Part shown: in pieces, positions 10,141-20,746 of the stretch
Numbering within the stretch: position 1 is the stretch's first letter
How the letters are laid out: each line of letters opens with the position of its first letter
From: Narthecium ossifragum
Lineage: Eukaryota; Streptophyta; Magnoliopsida; Dioscoreales; Nartheciaceae
Direction: 5' to 3'
Assembly: GCA_963920575.1 (NCBI GenBank)
Contig: OY986975.1
Coordinates: 18,941,897-19,005,896 of the forward strand
Length of the DNA stretch: 64,000 bases
Position numbers and translations under genes: made by a program
The notes under the pieces: model-generated
What the model was told of the DNA's origin: nothing
What the model saw: only the letters and a program-made list of their open reading frames with translations
Databases searched by the model: none

Positions 10141-10567
10141 GGAAGAATGCTCGGGGTTTAGGATAGGGATGGCAAAATTGACCGCCCCGCTGGATAACCG
10201 ACCCGATCCGCACCGATGGGGACGGGTATGGTATAGATTTTTTACCCGTGGATACGGGTATGGTTTACAAATTTAAAATCTGCGCGGGTACGGGGCGGAT
10301 TATGGTATTGGGTAATATCCGCCCCGCCCCGCCACTAAATATTGGTTTGGTGGATTTTAAAGAGTCTATTTTTGTAATAATACTCTAATAAAGACTAATT
10401 GTTAATGAGTGTTTGGTGGATCTAGATTTTAGAGACCGAATGTTGATGATAGTTTGGTGGATTTAGATTTAGATTTTAGAGGCTAAATGCTAATTGAATG
10501 GTTTTTTTAGGTTTTGCGGATAACCGCGGATTGCGGGTAATATCCGCGTACCCGCGGGGATGGTTAT

Positions 10568-12855
10568 TGTCGCGCCCCGGCCCAGAAAACCCATCCCGGA
10601 CCGGGACACGAGGGGGAAACCTACATCTACTGACAACCAACAGCGGAGACAGAATACAATAAACGAAAGGCGGAAGTAAAGTTAACATTAACTATAACAA
10701 AACGTTATAAACATCAGAGTTACATGTACAATTAACAAAAAGAGGTTACATCTTCTGGAGTCTCCGCAAACGCACAGACAAAACCGTCCTGGCCCTCAAG
10801 CATGGTCTCCTGGCGACGCGCTGCCGCAGGATGAGCACCGGGGGCCCACAGGGGAAGCGCTGGTACCTGTACCTACAAACACCGCGGTCCAGGTAGGGAT
10901 GAGCAAAAAGCTCAGTAGGGTTCTACTCTACGACACACACAAAGAAGGGCGACTCCAACCGGACTAACTCTATGCCAGTACAACCCCTAAACCCAAACTT
11001 CTCAAGCACGACATCACAACACAAGGAAAACATAACATGCAAGATGGCATACATAGTATAATCCAACTAGAACAGACACTGCCTGGGCTGGGATTACTCC
11101 GACGGCCCCGGGGCTGGGCTTACTCCGACGGCCCCTAAAGTACAAGAACACTGGGCTGGGCTTACTCCGACGGCCCTTGGGCTGGGCTTACTCCGACGGC
11201 CCTTGGGCTGGGCTTACTCCGACGGCCCCTAAAGTACAAGAACACTGGGCTGGGCTTACTCCGACGGCCCTTGAAGTACAAGAACCGACACGACCTCGAA
11301 TGCACAGGAAAGCAAGACAAAGATACTACCATAGAACAAACATGCAGATAATTAACAATATTAACAGACATATAAAATAACAGTAAAGCAGGTAACAAAC
11401 AAGACAAAATAAACAAAGCAGTAAAACAGACAATTTAAACACAGTAAAGCAAGCAACAAACAGGACAAATATAAATAAAGCAGTAAAACAAACAAATAAT
11501 AAACAAACAAATAATAGAACAATATAAACAAACAAATAATATAACAATATAAACAAGCAACAAATAAGGGCACACCTTCGGCCCATTTATACTAAACATT
11601 CCCAAAAACCGCTAATGAACAGTAGAGGAATATAATATTATATTCCAGCATATAATATTACATTCCAAACATCAAATGTTCTCTACATGGCAGCGGTTTG
11701 GTCCGTCGATCCGTTGGGATCCAAGCTAGCCCCCAGTAGATCTATAAGCATGGATCAACATACCCAAAATCCAGATTCATCCAACGGTTAGATTAACGGG
11801 AAAACGTTAATCAAAATCACTAATTAAACTACCTTACCAGTTAATTACTGCAACGCAGCCCGCCAGTAATCAATTCATAACAATTCGTAGAAAAATAGGA
11901 AAAATGCGAAATAAGATGGAATGGAAAGCTAACTCATAGATCTACAACTCTTGTATTCAATAAAACCCAAGATCATGCTCGTACCGGCCGGGAATCTCGC
12001 CGCAAGCCGGCTGTTCTTCATGAACAGTAGAAAACCTGGAAAACCGCGAGTAATCATGCATAAATCCCACTCAAAACTCATCCAAAGATCATGAAATTTA
12101 ACACAGAAACTCTACTAGGTAAGATGCATCTAATACATGAAGATCAGCCGGATCCATCGGTTAGATATGGAGAAACCCATTAAAGAATGCAAGTGGGTAG
12201 AACACCTACCGAACAGCTAAACCTTGGATGATCCCCGCTAAACCGCTGCTAACCAAGCTACTAAACCACGTCTAAGATCGTCCTCACGTCGCCACGATTC
12301 CAACGAGCCTTCAAGCTCCCAAAATGGTGGCTGGAGGAGGGAGAACGACGATGGAGAGCGGGCTGCCGGAAGAGAAAACAGAGCAAGCAAGCTCTGCTTG
12401 CGGGAAGAAGAACCAGCCAAGGAAGAAGAAGGGAAGAGAAGAGAAGGGAAAGAGGGGAAGAAAAGAGGAAGGAGGAGTAGGGGAAGGCCGGGAAAATCGG
12501 GAAAGAGGGGTGAGGCCATCCCTTCGCTGACAAACGGAGTGACGGCCACGACGGGCGTACTCGCGGAGGAAAACAGGGCCGACTCATATATGAGTCCGAT
12601 CGATCGCTTCTAATAGCGATCGATCGCTTCTAATAGCGATCGCTCACGAGCCGCCAGCTGCCCAAAAGCAAGCTTCTGCGCGCCCGAGCTGGGATCCTCC
12701 GATCCCGGGTCCACCTAGCCATTCTAATCAAACACATACACCAAAACAAGGCCTGTGTGTGCACACGGGTGTGAAACAAACCAACAATGTGCAATTTACC
12801 AAATTGCCCTTATGGTCAACAACGAGCCATAGGATTTGAGGGACGGGTCCTCACA
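10568..12855 (-). mobile_element. Solo LTR (2,288 bp), minus orientation
   Basis: The block starts TGTCGCGCCCCGG and ends GGACGGGTCCTCACA, with TG...CA termini and a perfect 5-bp target duplication GTTAT at 10563-10567 and 12856-12860. There is no gag/pol, primer-binding site or second LTR, so it is a solo LTR left by recombination. Read in its own orientation it begins TGTGAGGACCCG. The same start is found at 63684 and related ends at 57459, so a family is present. It carries a minisatellite (11090-11280) and duplicated CGATCGATCGCTTCTAATAG units (12595-12645). The superfamily is not provable without internal domains. Confidence 0.85.
11085..11282. repeat. GGGCTGGGCTTACTCCGACG minisatellite inside the solo LTR
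   Basis: About seven copies of GGGCTGGGCTTACTCCGACG plus GCCC, some separated by CTAAAGTACAAGAACACT. All copies have the same strand orientation. Confidence 0.85.
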
Positions 12856-12999
12856 GTTATGGTCCGCGATCCCCATTATCCGCGCGGGGACGGGGCGGTT
12901 ATGGTATGGGCGGAGGAGTGCGGGGATGGGTATGGTATTTCCAATATCCGCCCCGATCCGTCCCGTTGCCATCACTAGTCTAGGATGAGGAGATCCCGG

Positions 13000-13195
13000 T
13001 TGGAATGAGAGAGCGGATTCCGAATGGGATGAGGAACGGCGTCCGCTCAATTTGAGCGGACGCCGCGATTCCTAATATTTGGAATGGGAGGGTGGTCGGT
13101 TCCGTGAATTCCAAATGGCATTGCGAGCCAAACATAAGAATGGGCTGAATGCGGAATCCGCTCATTCCCCATTCCATCTAATCCACCCCATACCA
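13000..13195. repeat. Palindrome-bearing GC-rich block
   Basis: A perfect hairpin with arms GGCGTCCGCTCAA and TTGAGCGGACGCC lies near 13039-13065. The flanks share GGATTCCGAATGGG / GAATGCGGAATCCGC, so the whole block may be a MITE, but no target duplication is seen. Confidence 0.45.
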
Positions 13196-13462
13196 TGGCA
13201 TTGAAACACACTCGAAGTTGATTGCATTCCTTGAATATGATTCCACCATCACCCTACCAATACCCATTGCTTGCTCTAGCCCTTTCCATATCACAATTAA
13301 CTCAGCTTCGTCGCTTCTTTTGGCCAGCACTTTCTGCATAATCGTCCACTCCGGAGTCCCATCACCCCTCCAACCGACCACTCTAATGTCAGCCTTTGTA
13401 AATCCATGTACTCAAGTGCCATCAGTTTGTATCACTGTGCAACCGACCTCTCTTCTTTGATG
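13196..13462 (-). pseudogene. RNase H-like domain remnant (LINE-type)
   Basis: On the minus strand: VIQTDGT, a stop, VHGFTKADIRVVGWRGDGTP, EWTIMQKVLAKRSDEAELIV, IWKGLEQAMGIGRVMVESYS and RNAIN. This is the plant RNase H-like fold found at the end of non-LTR retroelements and related host proteins: the first catalytic Asp (TDG), the Glu in the DEAE helix and the V.ES.S segment are visible, with the usual final DS changed to YS. The in-frame stop makes it a relic. No reverse transcriptase is nearby. Confidence 0.55.
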
Positions 13463-13479
13463 AGCTACGTAGCCATGGT

Positions 13480-14440
13480 CACCGCTCCATCCCTCCCCAC
13501 TGAGGACAGTGAGGTATGTATCGAATCTTTTCGATGTTTGCATATCATGTGATATGTAATATAAAAGAATGTAGAGGAATATGTATAATATAATAGGTTT
13601 TGAGGGGGTGGATATGTAAGAAATCCTCCTTCTAGCTTTGGTCTACTCCCGCCTTTAGGTTTGGAACCCTCTAAACCATATCTATGAAAATTAAATAACT
13701 CATTAGTGGGAAGGTGGGCAATTTAAGTAATGGTTAGTGGAACTAAGGTTTTTAGTTAGATGGTCCACATGAGTGGCTTCTTTAAGACTTTAGAAATGAG
13801 TTGGCTAATCATCCTCATTATTTTTTTCAAATGGTGGTCAACATACAAGAACATGCAACCTATCAAGTGCAAGATGGACACAAATGTCTGCCCACTCATG
13901 CAACCTATCAAGTGCTACCAACTGCGTCTGCGTGATATGGAGAAATTAATTATTGGGATATATGGGATTCTGCATGGAGTTGCATTGTAGCACTTGTCGA
14001 TGTTACATGCACATTGAAAAACAGACAATTTAGTCGTATCGTACATGTCAATGTCAGGCTGCATCAGAACAGTGGTCATAATAGATTCGAAACGTAAGGC
14101 ATATGCCCTCTTAGGACAAGGTAAAAGTATTAAAAAAAGGATTAACTAATAAATAAATAAATAAAATGCTATATTATATCGAAGCTTTTAAATAATAATA
14201 GGTGGAGGTGAATTAGACGCTCAATAATTGTCTGATTAAAGATCATAATTAATGCATATCATAAGAGTATATTTGACATCATCGGATGCATGTATAAGAT
14301 AATACAAAACGAACAGGTAGTCGGTGCGTCAAATTATTACATGGGTTGTTGGTTGGCTACTCAGCTTAGAATCTACATGGAGCTTGGGCCCAAAACTTAG
14401 ATCAGTCAAGACAGGGCCCATGAGCACCCTATGTAGGCCA
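13480..14440. other. AT-rich intergenic DNA
   Basis: No gene or element ends supported. An open frame at 13760-13990 has no recognisable domain and ordinary AT-rich composition. Confidence 0.5.
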
Positions 14441-14949
14441 TATGCCGGCTTGGGTTAATTTAAGGCGACCGATCCGGAATCCGCCCGGACCCGGATTCCG
14501 TGAACGACACCGAACTCCATTTTTCCGGATCGCTTATCCAAACTCGCTTATCCAGACGCGTGGATAAGGCTTTATAATATGACGCTCCCATCCTCCGGAT
14601 TCACCGGATCGCCGGCTTATCCAAACATGCCATTATTGGATTCGAAATTAAGTGTTGTTTAAATTATCAAGTTCTCTAATTTAGAGTACTTGGCATTGAT
14701 AGTATTAGCATATTATTGTTAAATGTTGGTATAACTTTCGAGAAAACTTTCAGATCCGAGTCAACTGGATTGATAGTGGATGCGTTTATTTAGGCCCGCA
14801 GAGCCCAAAAGCTATTTCTACTAACCAGAATCATAGTAGTTAATTTCTGTGATATTTTCTGAGAATCTCAAATTGATCCATTCTGATATTTTTCAGTGCT
14901 AAATAATTTAGCTTTGATCTGGATAATGGAAAGAAATAGCATAAAATTA

Positions 14950-15245
14950 GAAAACCTTTGTTGTTTGGTAAGGGATAAGCTATTCTGGATTAAGGGATTT
15001 TGGAGTTAGAAAAGTTGAGGTAACGAGTGAGAATAGATCAAAATAGTTTTTTTAATAAAAAATAGAAATGATGATACAAAACGGGGGTGGAGTTAAATAG
15101 GGATAAAATAAATGATATTTCTATTTTTTGGAATGACCCACCTTAACTCACATTATCCCTATTTTATTAACCTCATTCTGTTTGGAGATAAGGTGAGGAT
15201 AATCTTGGGGATAAACCATCTTATCCCCAAACTAAACAAAGGCTA
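14950..15245. mobile_element. MITE-like sequence with GGGATAAG inverted ends
   Basis: The left end CCTTTGTTGTTTGGTAAGGG followed by ATAAG is mirrored by the right end CTTATCCCCAAACTAAACAAAGG. The arms are imperfect (about 24 bp). About 290 bp, AT-rich, non-coding. Confidence 0.45.
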
Positions 15246-15291
15246 GAATTTGATCCGTCAGATAAAAATATAAAATCAATGTTATCACCTA

Positions 15292-15324
15292 AAACTCATA
15301 TATATATATATATATATATATATA
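15292..15324. repeat. (TA)n microsatellite
   Basis: An uninterrupted run of TA dinucleotides, directly adjacent to a Helitron-like terminus. Confidence 0.95.
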
Positions 15325-15360
15325 CTAGTGGATTCCCGTGCCCCTGGCACGGTTTAATTG
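15325..15360 (-). mobile_element. Helitron-like 3' terminus
   Basis: On the minus strand: a perfect 7-bp hairpin CCGTGCC-AGG-GGCACGG, then seven bases GAATCCA, then CTAG, then T. A small GC hairpin a few bases ahead of CTRR inserted before a T is the canonical 3' end of plant Helitrons. A second end with the same spacing is at 22723-22751. The 5' TC end was not located, so the element's length is unknown. Confidence 0.55.
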
Positions 15361-16320
15361 ATTGGTCATGACTAATCCATGATTTATATATTTTAATGAA
15401 AAAAATGCAACATCTCCGTCTTTATGCGGATGCCGCAACCTTATGCATGCCAAGAGGGTAATGTACAATCATGTCAAGGAGCAAACAAAGTTTACTTGGA
15501 TTAAAAAAAAAAAGAAAGATAAGAGATTCTTGTTTATAAGAAACGTAATAACCACCCCCACAATTTTTTAGGATAAAGATAACCGTATTTTATGAATAAC
15601 TGAACTCATGTGGTGGGGGTGTTTCTTGACCGCTAGATAAAACTTTTCTAGCATCTTGCGGGCCGTCAAATATACTAAAACCTTGTCTTATAAGATTATA
15701 TATATATATATAAATAACGTTTAGGTTGGTGCCGTCCGATATTGGATAAATTGATGCAAGGTCAAATAAGTTACTTAACTCAAATAAAATTCCCCATTCT
15801 TGCTTTAATTTGTTGCTGCTTATGAACCATACGTGTTCCATGCCCAAATTTCGACATCAATGTTATATCGGATCCGGATCCTTATTTTCCTCCCTGATAT
15901 TTTATCGGACCCATTCAGGATCCAATCCGAATATCCAACCAGTTGACAGCCTGATTGATCATCAAAGTGGCCAAAAGATGCAAACCAATTAATATCAAAT
16001 CTTCATATGGCCAGCCAGTATGATTTTGATTGCTGGCATATAATTATGGCGCGTTCTCTCTCGCTCTCTTCTTTTCTTTTTTTTAGTGAAAGAGGGGTGT
16101 TACCTCATAAATTAATAATTATGGCTCTCAATCTCACGTCTCCAAGTGGATGTTTTTTGGACCCATATTTATCAGATCCATGTGTATTCCAAGAGCCGAA
16201 GAGGTGTCATGACTGAAAAATGCGAATAAATGTGGCAGCGTGTGTTTTAGGAATTTTTTTTTCTTCTTTTTTTTTTCTTGAGGGAGTCATCCAAGTATGA
16301 TGGAAGATAAATATTACATT
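15361..16320. other. AT-rich intergenic DNA
   Basis: May contain the body of the minus-strand Helitron-like element ending at 15325; no coding region supported. Confidence 0.4.
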
Positions 16321-16334
16321 CATTAGATTCTGAT

Positions 16335-16570
16335 TTGTTAGCAGGAAGTACCTAGGAACGATAACGACAAACACACGAAGACAGGATTTACGTGGTCTAG
16401 CAAATTGCCCACGTCGACGAGAGAGAGAGGGGCAATGCTCACTACCAGGTTAAAAGTTGTACATAGGGGTTAACGAGATGTACTGATATACTAACCCTAG
16501 TATTGTAGGGTACTAATTAACTTAATTTAATATAGAGCGTTTATTTGTGTACATGGTCGAAACTATGTAT
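16335..16570. mobile_element. Copia-type LTR fragment
   Basis: The phrase GATTTACGTGGTCTAGCAAA followed by TTGCCCACGTCGACGA matches a sequence widespread in plant Copia LTRs (GGATTTACGTGGTTC.GCAA..TGCCTACGTCCACG). It is followed by GGGGCAATGCTCACTACCAG. Only part of an LTR is recognisable and no ends are defined. Confidence 0.45.
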
Positions 16571-16579
16571 GTTACACAT

Positions 16580-16830
16580 GCTCTCTAATCGGTAGTGAGG
16601 TACCGACTAATTGTTCTAGTCCATCGGTACCTCACTAGCGATGGAATAGATCAATCAGTCGGTACCTCACTATCGATTGAATTAACAATTGATCAGATCG
16701 GCAGTGAGATACTAATTACCGATGGAACAGATCAATTAGTTGGTACATGAAATACCGATAGAATAGATCAATTAGTCGGTACCTCAATGCCGATCATGTG
16801 GCATGTGCATTACACATACCACGTGGTCAT
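16580..16830. repeat. Palindromic TCGGTA(C)CTCACTACCGA module
   Basis: Repeated 20-25 bp phrases such as ATCGGTAGTGAGGTACCGAC, GTCGGTACCTCACTATCGAT and GATGGAATAGATCAATCAGTC alternate on both strands, giving many small hairpins, and end in GTGGCATGTGCATTACACAT. Relatives are at 4605-5000 and 20155-20345. Confidence 0.65.
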
Positions 16831-16844
16831 GTACTTATACTTTT

Positions 16845-18055
16845 ATTCTTTACAGATAATTGTCATTTAGTCTCATTTGGAGATATTTATTGCTCTACAG
16901 TCTTCTAACAAATCTATAAGGCATTTAATCATTTTTAGGGTTATTATGGTAACTTTCATGACCAAAATACCCTTTCAAATAGAAAAAGTTTGGGCAAAGA
17001 TGGCATTTCCTGGAATCCAAAATAAATGGGTGCGGTTTTTGGGAAAATGTAACTTTTTGAGAAAGGCATAAGTGAGTGCGGTAATTTCATATGCATTAAT
17101 GACTTGCATGCATTAATGGTTTTTTTTTCAAATTTGTTGTAGTTACTTTCCAGATTTTTTGGAAGTAACTTTTCAGTTTTTTTTTAGAAGTTATCTTTTA
17201 TTTTGTAGTTACTTTCCATTTCTTTTTTTAGTCTGTTGACTACCACCATTTATTTGATTGGTGGTTTTTTTCATTTTTTTTGGAAGTTACTTTACATTCT
17301 TTTTTTCTAACTACTATAATGAAATTGAAAAGTTATCACAAAAAAATGAAAAGGTACCACAAATAAATTGAAAAGTTACATCAAGAAAATAGAAAAGGCA
17401 CCACAAAATTGAAAAAGTACAAAAAAAACCACAATTGAAAAGCTCTCCCCTCCACCGATAGCAACTGGACGACGTCGAACTTCCGGTACGTTCGGCTCGG
17501 TTGGACGGGGAACCCGGATCGGTGACGGGGGAGGCGGATTGGCGACGGGGGAGCCCAAATCGGCAACGGGGGGAACCGGATCGGGGACAGGGGAGCCCGG
17601 ATCGGTGAGGGGGGAGGTGGATCGGCGACGGGGGAGCCCGGATCGGCGACGGGGGAGCCCGGATCGGTGACGGCGGAGGCGGATCCGCGACGGGGGAAGC
17701 TGGATCTGTGGCAGGGGAGGCGGTTTGGTGACGGGGGAGGCGGATCCGCTACAGGGGAAGCTGGATCGGCGGCGTGGGAGGCGGATTGGCGATGGGGGAG
17801 GCGGATCGACGACGTGGGAGTTCGGATTGGTGACAGGGGAGGTGGATTCGTGACGGGGGAGGCGAATCAACGACGGGGGAGGCGGATCGGCGACGACCTC
17901 AGGATATGGTCGGGGGGACGGCTGCGGGGCGCCGGACGCGTCGCAAGGGGGGGGGGGGACGGCGGACGGGGACACGACAGGGGGGGGGACACGGCAGGGG
18001 GGGGGGGTTTAGGGGGGGTTTATGGGGGTATATAGATAGTAGATAGGGGATAGTT
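16845..18055. repeat. Composite repeat with G-rich minisatellite, related to 61160-62330
   Basis: It opens with GTCTCATTTGGAGATATTTA, TTGCTCTACAGT and ACCAAAATACCC, passes through many (A)GTTACTTTCCA phrases (17140-17300), and then holds a minisatellite of roughly 21 bp (GGATCGGCGACGGGGGAGCC and variants) from about 17500 to 17900, ending in long G runs. Long open frames here (up to 199 codons) come from the repeat having no stops and are not genes. Confidence 0.6.
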
Positions 18056-18064
18056 TTATCTTTA

Positions 18065-18490
18065 GGGTGCCTCTATCTACACCGCGGAAATGTCTAAGGA
18101 CATCGCTATTTTTTTGTTTTCCCTAAACTACCATTATTCACACTTTCGATTTTTAAAACCCGAACACTAAGTCGACTTTTAAAAACCGAACATTAACTAC
18201 ATATTCGACTTTTTATATCTGAACAGAAACCAAAAGTTTGATTTTTTAAAGCCGAACACTGCCTTCGTTATTAAAAACTAAAAGATTCGGTTTTTAAAAA
18301 CTGAAAAAAAACACAGTAGTTCGGTTTTTAAAAACCGAACTGCTCCGACGGGAGAGAGAGAGAGAGGGGGGGGGGGGGGCGAGATAGAGGGAGAAAGAGA
18401 GGGGGAAAGAGGTGAGGGCTTCGGGAGGTTGCATGCAAGCTTAATTTAGCCGCCCGGAGAGATCCACGAGGGAGATCGGCGAGAGAGAGA

Positions 18491-18555
<65 letters not shown>

Positions 18556-18773
18556 GCGGTGGCTTCGGACATGGTGTTCAACCACAGAGAGCAGGCCGGT
18601 GGGGGCGACGTAGGGGTTGTAGGCTGGCGACGGGCAATGCCAGTGGGAGAGAGAGAGAGGGTGATCGGGGAGAGAGAGAGGGAGGGAGGGAGGTTAAAAA
18701 CAAGAATAGTTTAGAAAATAAAAAAAAATAAGCGATGCCCTAAGTAATTAGGACGGTGTAGATAGAGGCACTC
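18065..18773. mobile_element. Mutator-like MITE with 9-bp target duplication
   Basis: The ends are GGGTGCCTCTATCTACACCG and, reversed from the right, GAGTGCCTCTATCTACACCG; similarity continues inward (CATCGCTATTTTTTTGTTTTC against CATCGCTTATTTTTTTTTATTTTC), so the inverted repeats are about 55 bp. The flanks carry a perfect 9-bp duplication, TTATCTTTA, at 18056-18064 and 18774-18782. The 709-bp interior is non-coding: palindromic GTTCGGTTTTTAAAAACCGA units at left and a long (GA)n tract (18480-18548). Confidence 0.85.
18480..18552. repeat. (GA)n microsatellite
   Basis: A long GA/AG run inside the Mutator-like element; the Leu/Ser-rich open frame on the opposite strand is an artefact of it. 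Confidence 0.95.
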
Positions 18774-18799
18774 TTATCTTTATTCCTCTACGATGATAC

Positions 18800-19420
18800 T
18801 AAAAGACCGAAGAATTTGTCTCGAGCACCAAATGACAAATCGGTCTCTAGAGACCGTTTGACGAATCACACTATTCTTTACGTAATTATCACGGAGCTGA
18901 GTGGGTGCGTCAACCGCGCTTGGCTTTATTCACTGATCTATTCATGTTACTCCCGCTGTAACTTCCGGTAGAATATGACCCATCTCCACCCCCAACATGA
19001 TTTTATAATTTAAGATGGTGTTTTGTTTTCGTTTCGATACATGCCATTAGTATACCAAGTCCTTATAGTTAGAGAATCCAGACTCATAAATCAGGATTCT
19101 GAAACAAAATAGCATGTTTAATTTGTAATGCAAACACACAAGACGGCCATAAATCGTAAAATCATAGATCTAAGTGGATTTAATATGCAAAATTTCCAAA
19201 ACGGGTTTAAAAACACAAGACATAGCAATAATAATATTGCAAAGTGAGAAAGAGAGAGAGAGATAGAGAGATCTGGGGAGTTTTCAAAACACACAAATAG
19301 TTATATACATAGTATTCCAACGGGACATCTTTCATGTTTTGTTTTCATGAAAGTCTTACTGAAACGAAGGAGCTATAAAATTAAGGAACTATATATGGTT
19401 TTTCTTCAGAACAGATTTAA
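18800..19420. other. AT-rich intergenic DNA / 3' flank of the next gene
   Basis: No gene recognised. It may include the 3' UTR of the minus-strand gene that ends at 19429. Confidence 0.4.
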
Positions 19421-19428
19421 ATAAATCT

Positions 19429-19770
19429 CTACGCACCGATACATCCCAACATCCTGCAGCTCCCAAACCGGAACAATTCCTTGCCCGCGCGAGGCCGCCG
19501 TTCGTCGTACCTCTCCTCCGAGAAGTGGTCGCCGGAGAACTGCTCCATCGATGAATGGCGGCGGTGGCCCTTCGGCGGCTCCTCGTGCCGGAATCCTCTA
19601 GGAGTATTCTTCTTTTCCGGCGAGGCGGCGGTTAGGTGAGAGTAGTCGTGGGGCTTCGGCGAGAGGCACTCGTAGCCCCGGCGGTCTTTCTTCTTCTTGA
19701 TTGCCCGGAGAATGAGAGGAATGAGACCCTCCATGGCTGATTCAGGAGAAGAAGATGGTGATTGATACAT
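19429..19770 (-). CDS. Short MEGLIP-type plant protein of unknown function
   Basis: A single open frame of 113 codons from ATG 19770, or 101 codons from the second ATG at 19734, which gives MEGLIPLILRAIKKKKDRRG. Plant genomes encode a family of short, basic, mostly uncharacterised proteins starting MEGLIP....AI with a following YE.L.. motif; here YECLSPKPHDYSHL fits. I prefer the internal start for that reason. The remainder is rich in Arg, Lys, Pro and Glu with no membrane segment and ends LFRFGSCRMLGCIGA. A TATA-like CCCATAAAAG lies about 75 bp upstream on the minus strand (about 19840-19850). Codon third positions are GC-rich against AT-rich flanks. Confidence 0.65.
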   Translation of the reverse strand: MYQSPSSSPESAMEGLIPLILRAIKKKKDRRGYECLSPKPHDYSHLTAASPEKKNTPRGFRHEEPPKGHRRHSSMEQFSGDHFSEERYDERRPRAGKELFRFGSCRMLGCIGA

Positions 19771-20154
19771 GTTGTTGTGAGAGTCTTTAATTAATTGGCT
19801 TTGGTGGAAAACAAGAAGAAAACGCTTAGCTACGGTGGTCTTTTATGGGAGGCTGGAGTTATTGACCTGCCTATGTTTACCGTGTTTTTTTTCGAATAAA
19901 CTATGATATGGATAAAGTTTTGGGTCTAGTCTGGGTAGTACCATTTCTCCATACTATCATCATACAAACGGTTGAAATCTAGAGAGATATCATTCAACGA
20001 TTGAAATCATTAGCATCAGAACCTCGATCATCATTTTATTAATCATGTGAACCGTTGGATGAGATCTAAATAGAGATGAGATCTAAGTAGATATCATTAC
20101 CCAAACTGGACTCAAACTGTGTACATGATAACGTGGCATGTGTAATGCATATGC

Positions 20155-20345
20155 ATTCTAATCGGTGGTGAGATACTGATTGATTGATCTATTCCATCGG
20201 TATTATCGATGGACTAATCATCCAATCAGTATATCACCACCGATTCAATCATTTGTACATTCAATCGGTAATGAGATATCAATTGGTTGATATAGTCCAT
20301 AGGTATATCAATCAATCGATATCTCGCTATCGATTCTAGCATATG
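20155..20345. repeat. Palindromic ATCGGTGGTGAGATACTGAT module
   Basis: Alternating direct and inverted copies of phrases such as AATCGGTGGTGAGATACTGA, AATCAGTATATCACCACCGA and ATCGATATCTCGCTATCGAT. Same family as 4605-5000 and 16580-16830, and like them ends near GCATATGTGTATTGTATATG. Confidence 0.6.
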
Positions 20346-20746
20346 TGTATTGTATATGCTATGATTATGTATACTAATCAGTGCTCATATAATATTAATT
20401 TAAAATAAAAAAACAAAGCTCAGAGAGACGTCAACGTGCACGTCATTGAGCATTATTTAGACACTCCTCGTCGCGTTTGACCAAACTCTTCCAAAGACTA
20501 TTATTAGCACACCATATCGGCATGTCCTTGTATTTATTTTATATATATAATTCAGGGGGCTTTCTTGCCTCTTATCTCAATCCCTTTCGATCTTTCATAT
20601 AAATGAGTAGTGATTGCCAGCCCATTATTAGCACACCATATATAATCGTTACTTGTTAGTCATGACTTGGCTTCCATGGTCGTTACCTAACCTTATTTTC
20701 GAAAGATATGAGTTACCACCTTTCTATATATTCTATAGAATAATTC

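Larger units (their letters stand above)
10164..12977. mobile_element. Non-autonomous hAT-type element, split by a solo LTR
   Basis: The left end is TAGGGATGGCAAAATTGACC and the right end, reversed, is TAGTGATGGCAACGGGACGG, giving short inverted ends TAG.GATGGCAA. The flanks carry an 8-bp target duplication with one mismatch, GTTTAGGA (10156-10163) and GTCTAGGA (12978-12985), as expected for hAT. The original element was about 520 bp of GC-rich sequence (GGGTACGGGGCGG repeats) and non-coding; the rest is an LTR inserted at 10568. Elements starting TAGGGATGGCAA are common in plants. Confidence 0.8.

Noticed and set aside
17376..17975. 199-codon proline-rich open frame
   Set aside because: Product of the G/C-rich minisatellite; no conserved domain.
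18328..18585. Leu/Ser-rich open frame
   Set aside because: Translation of a (GA)n microsatellite.
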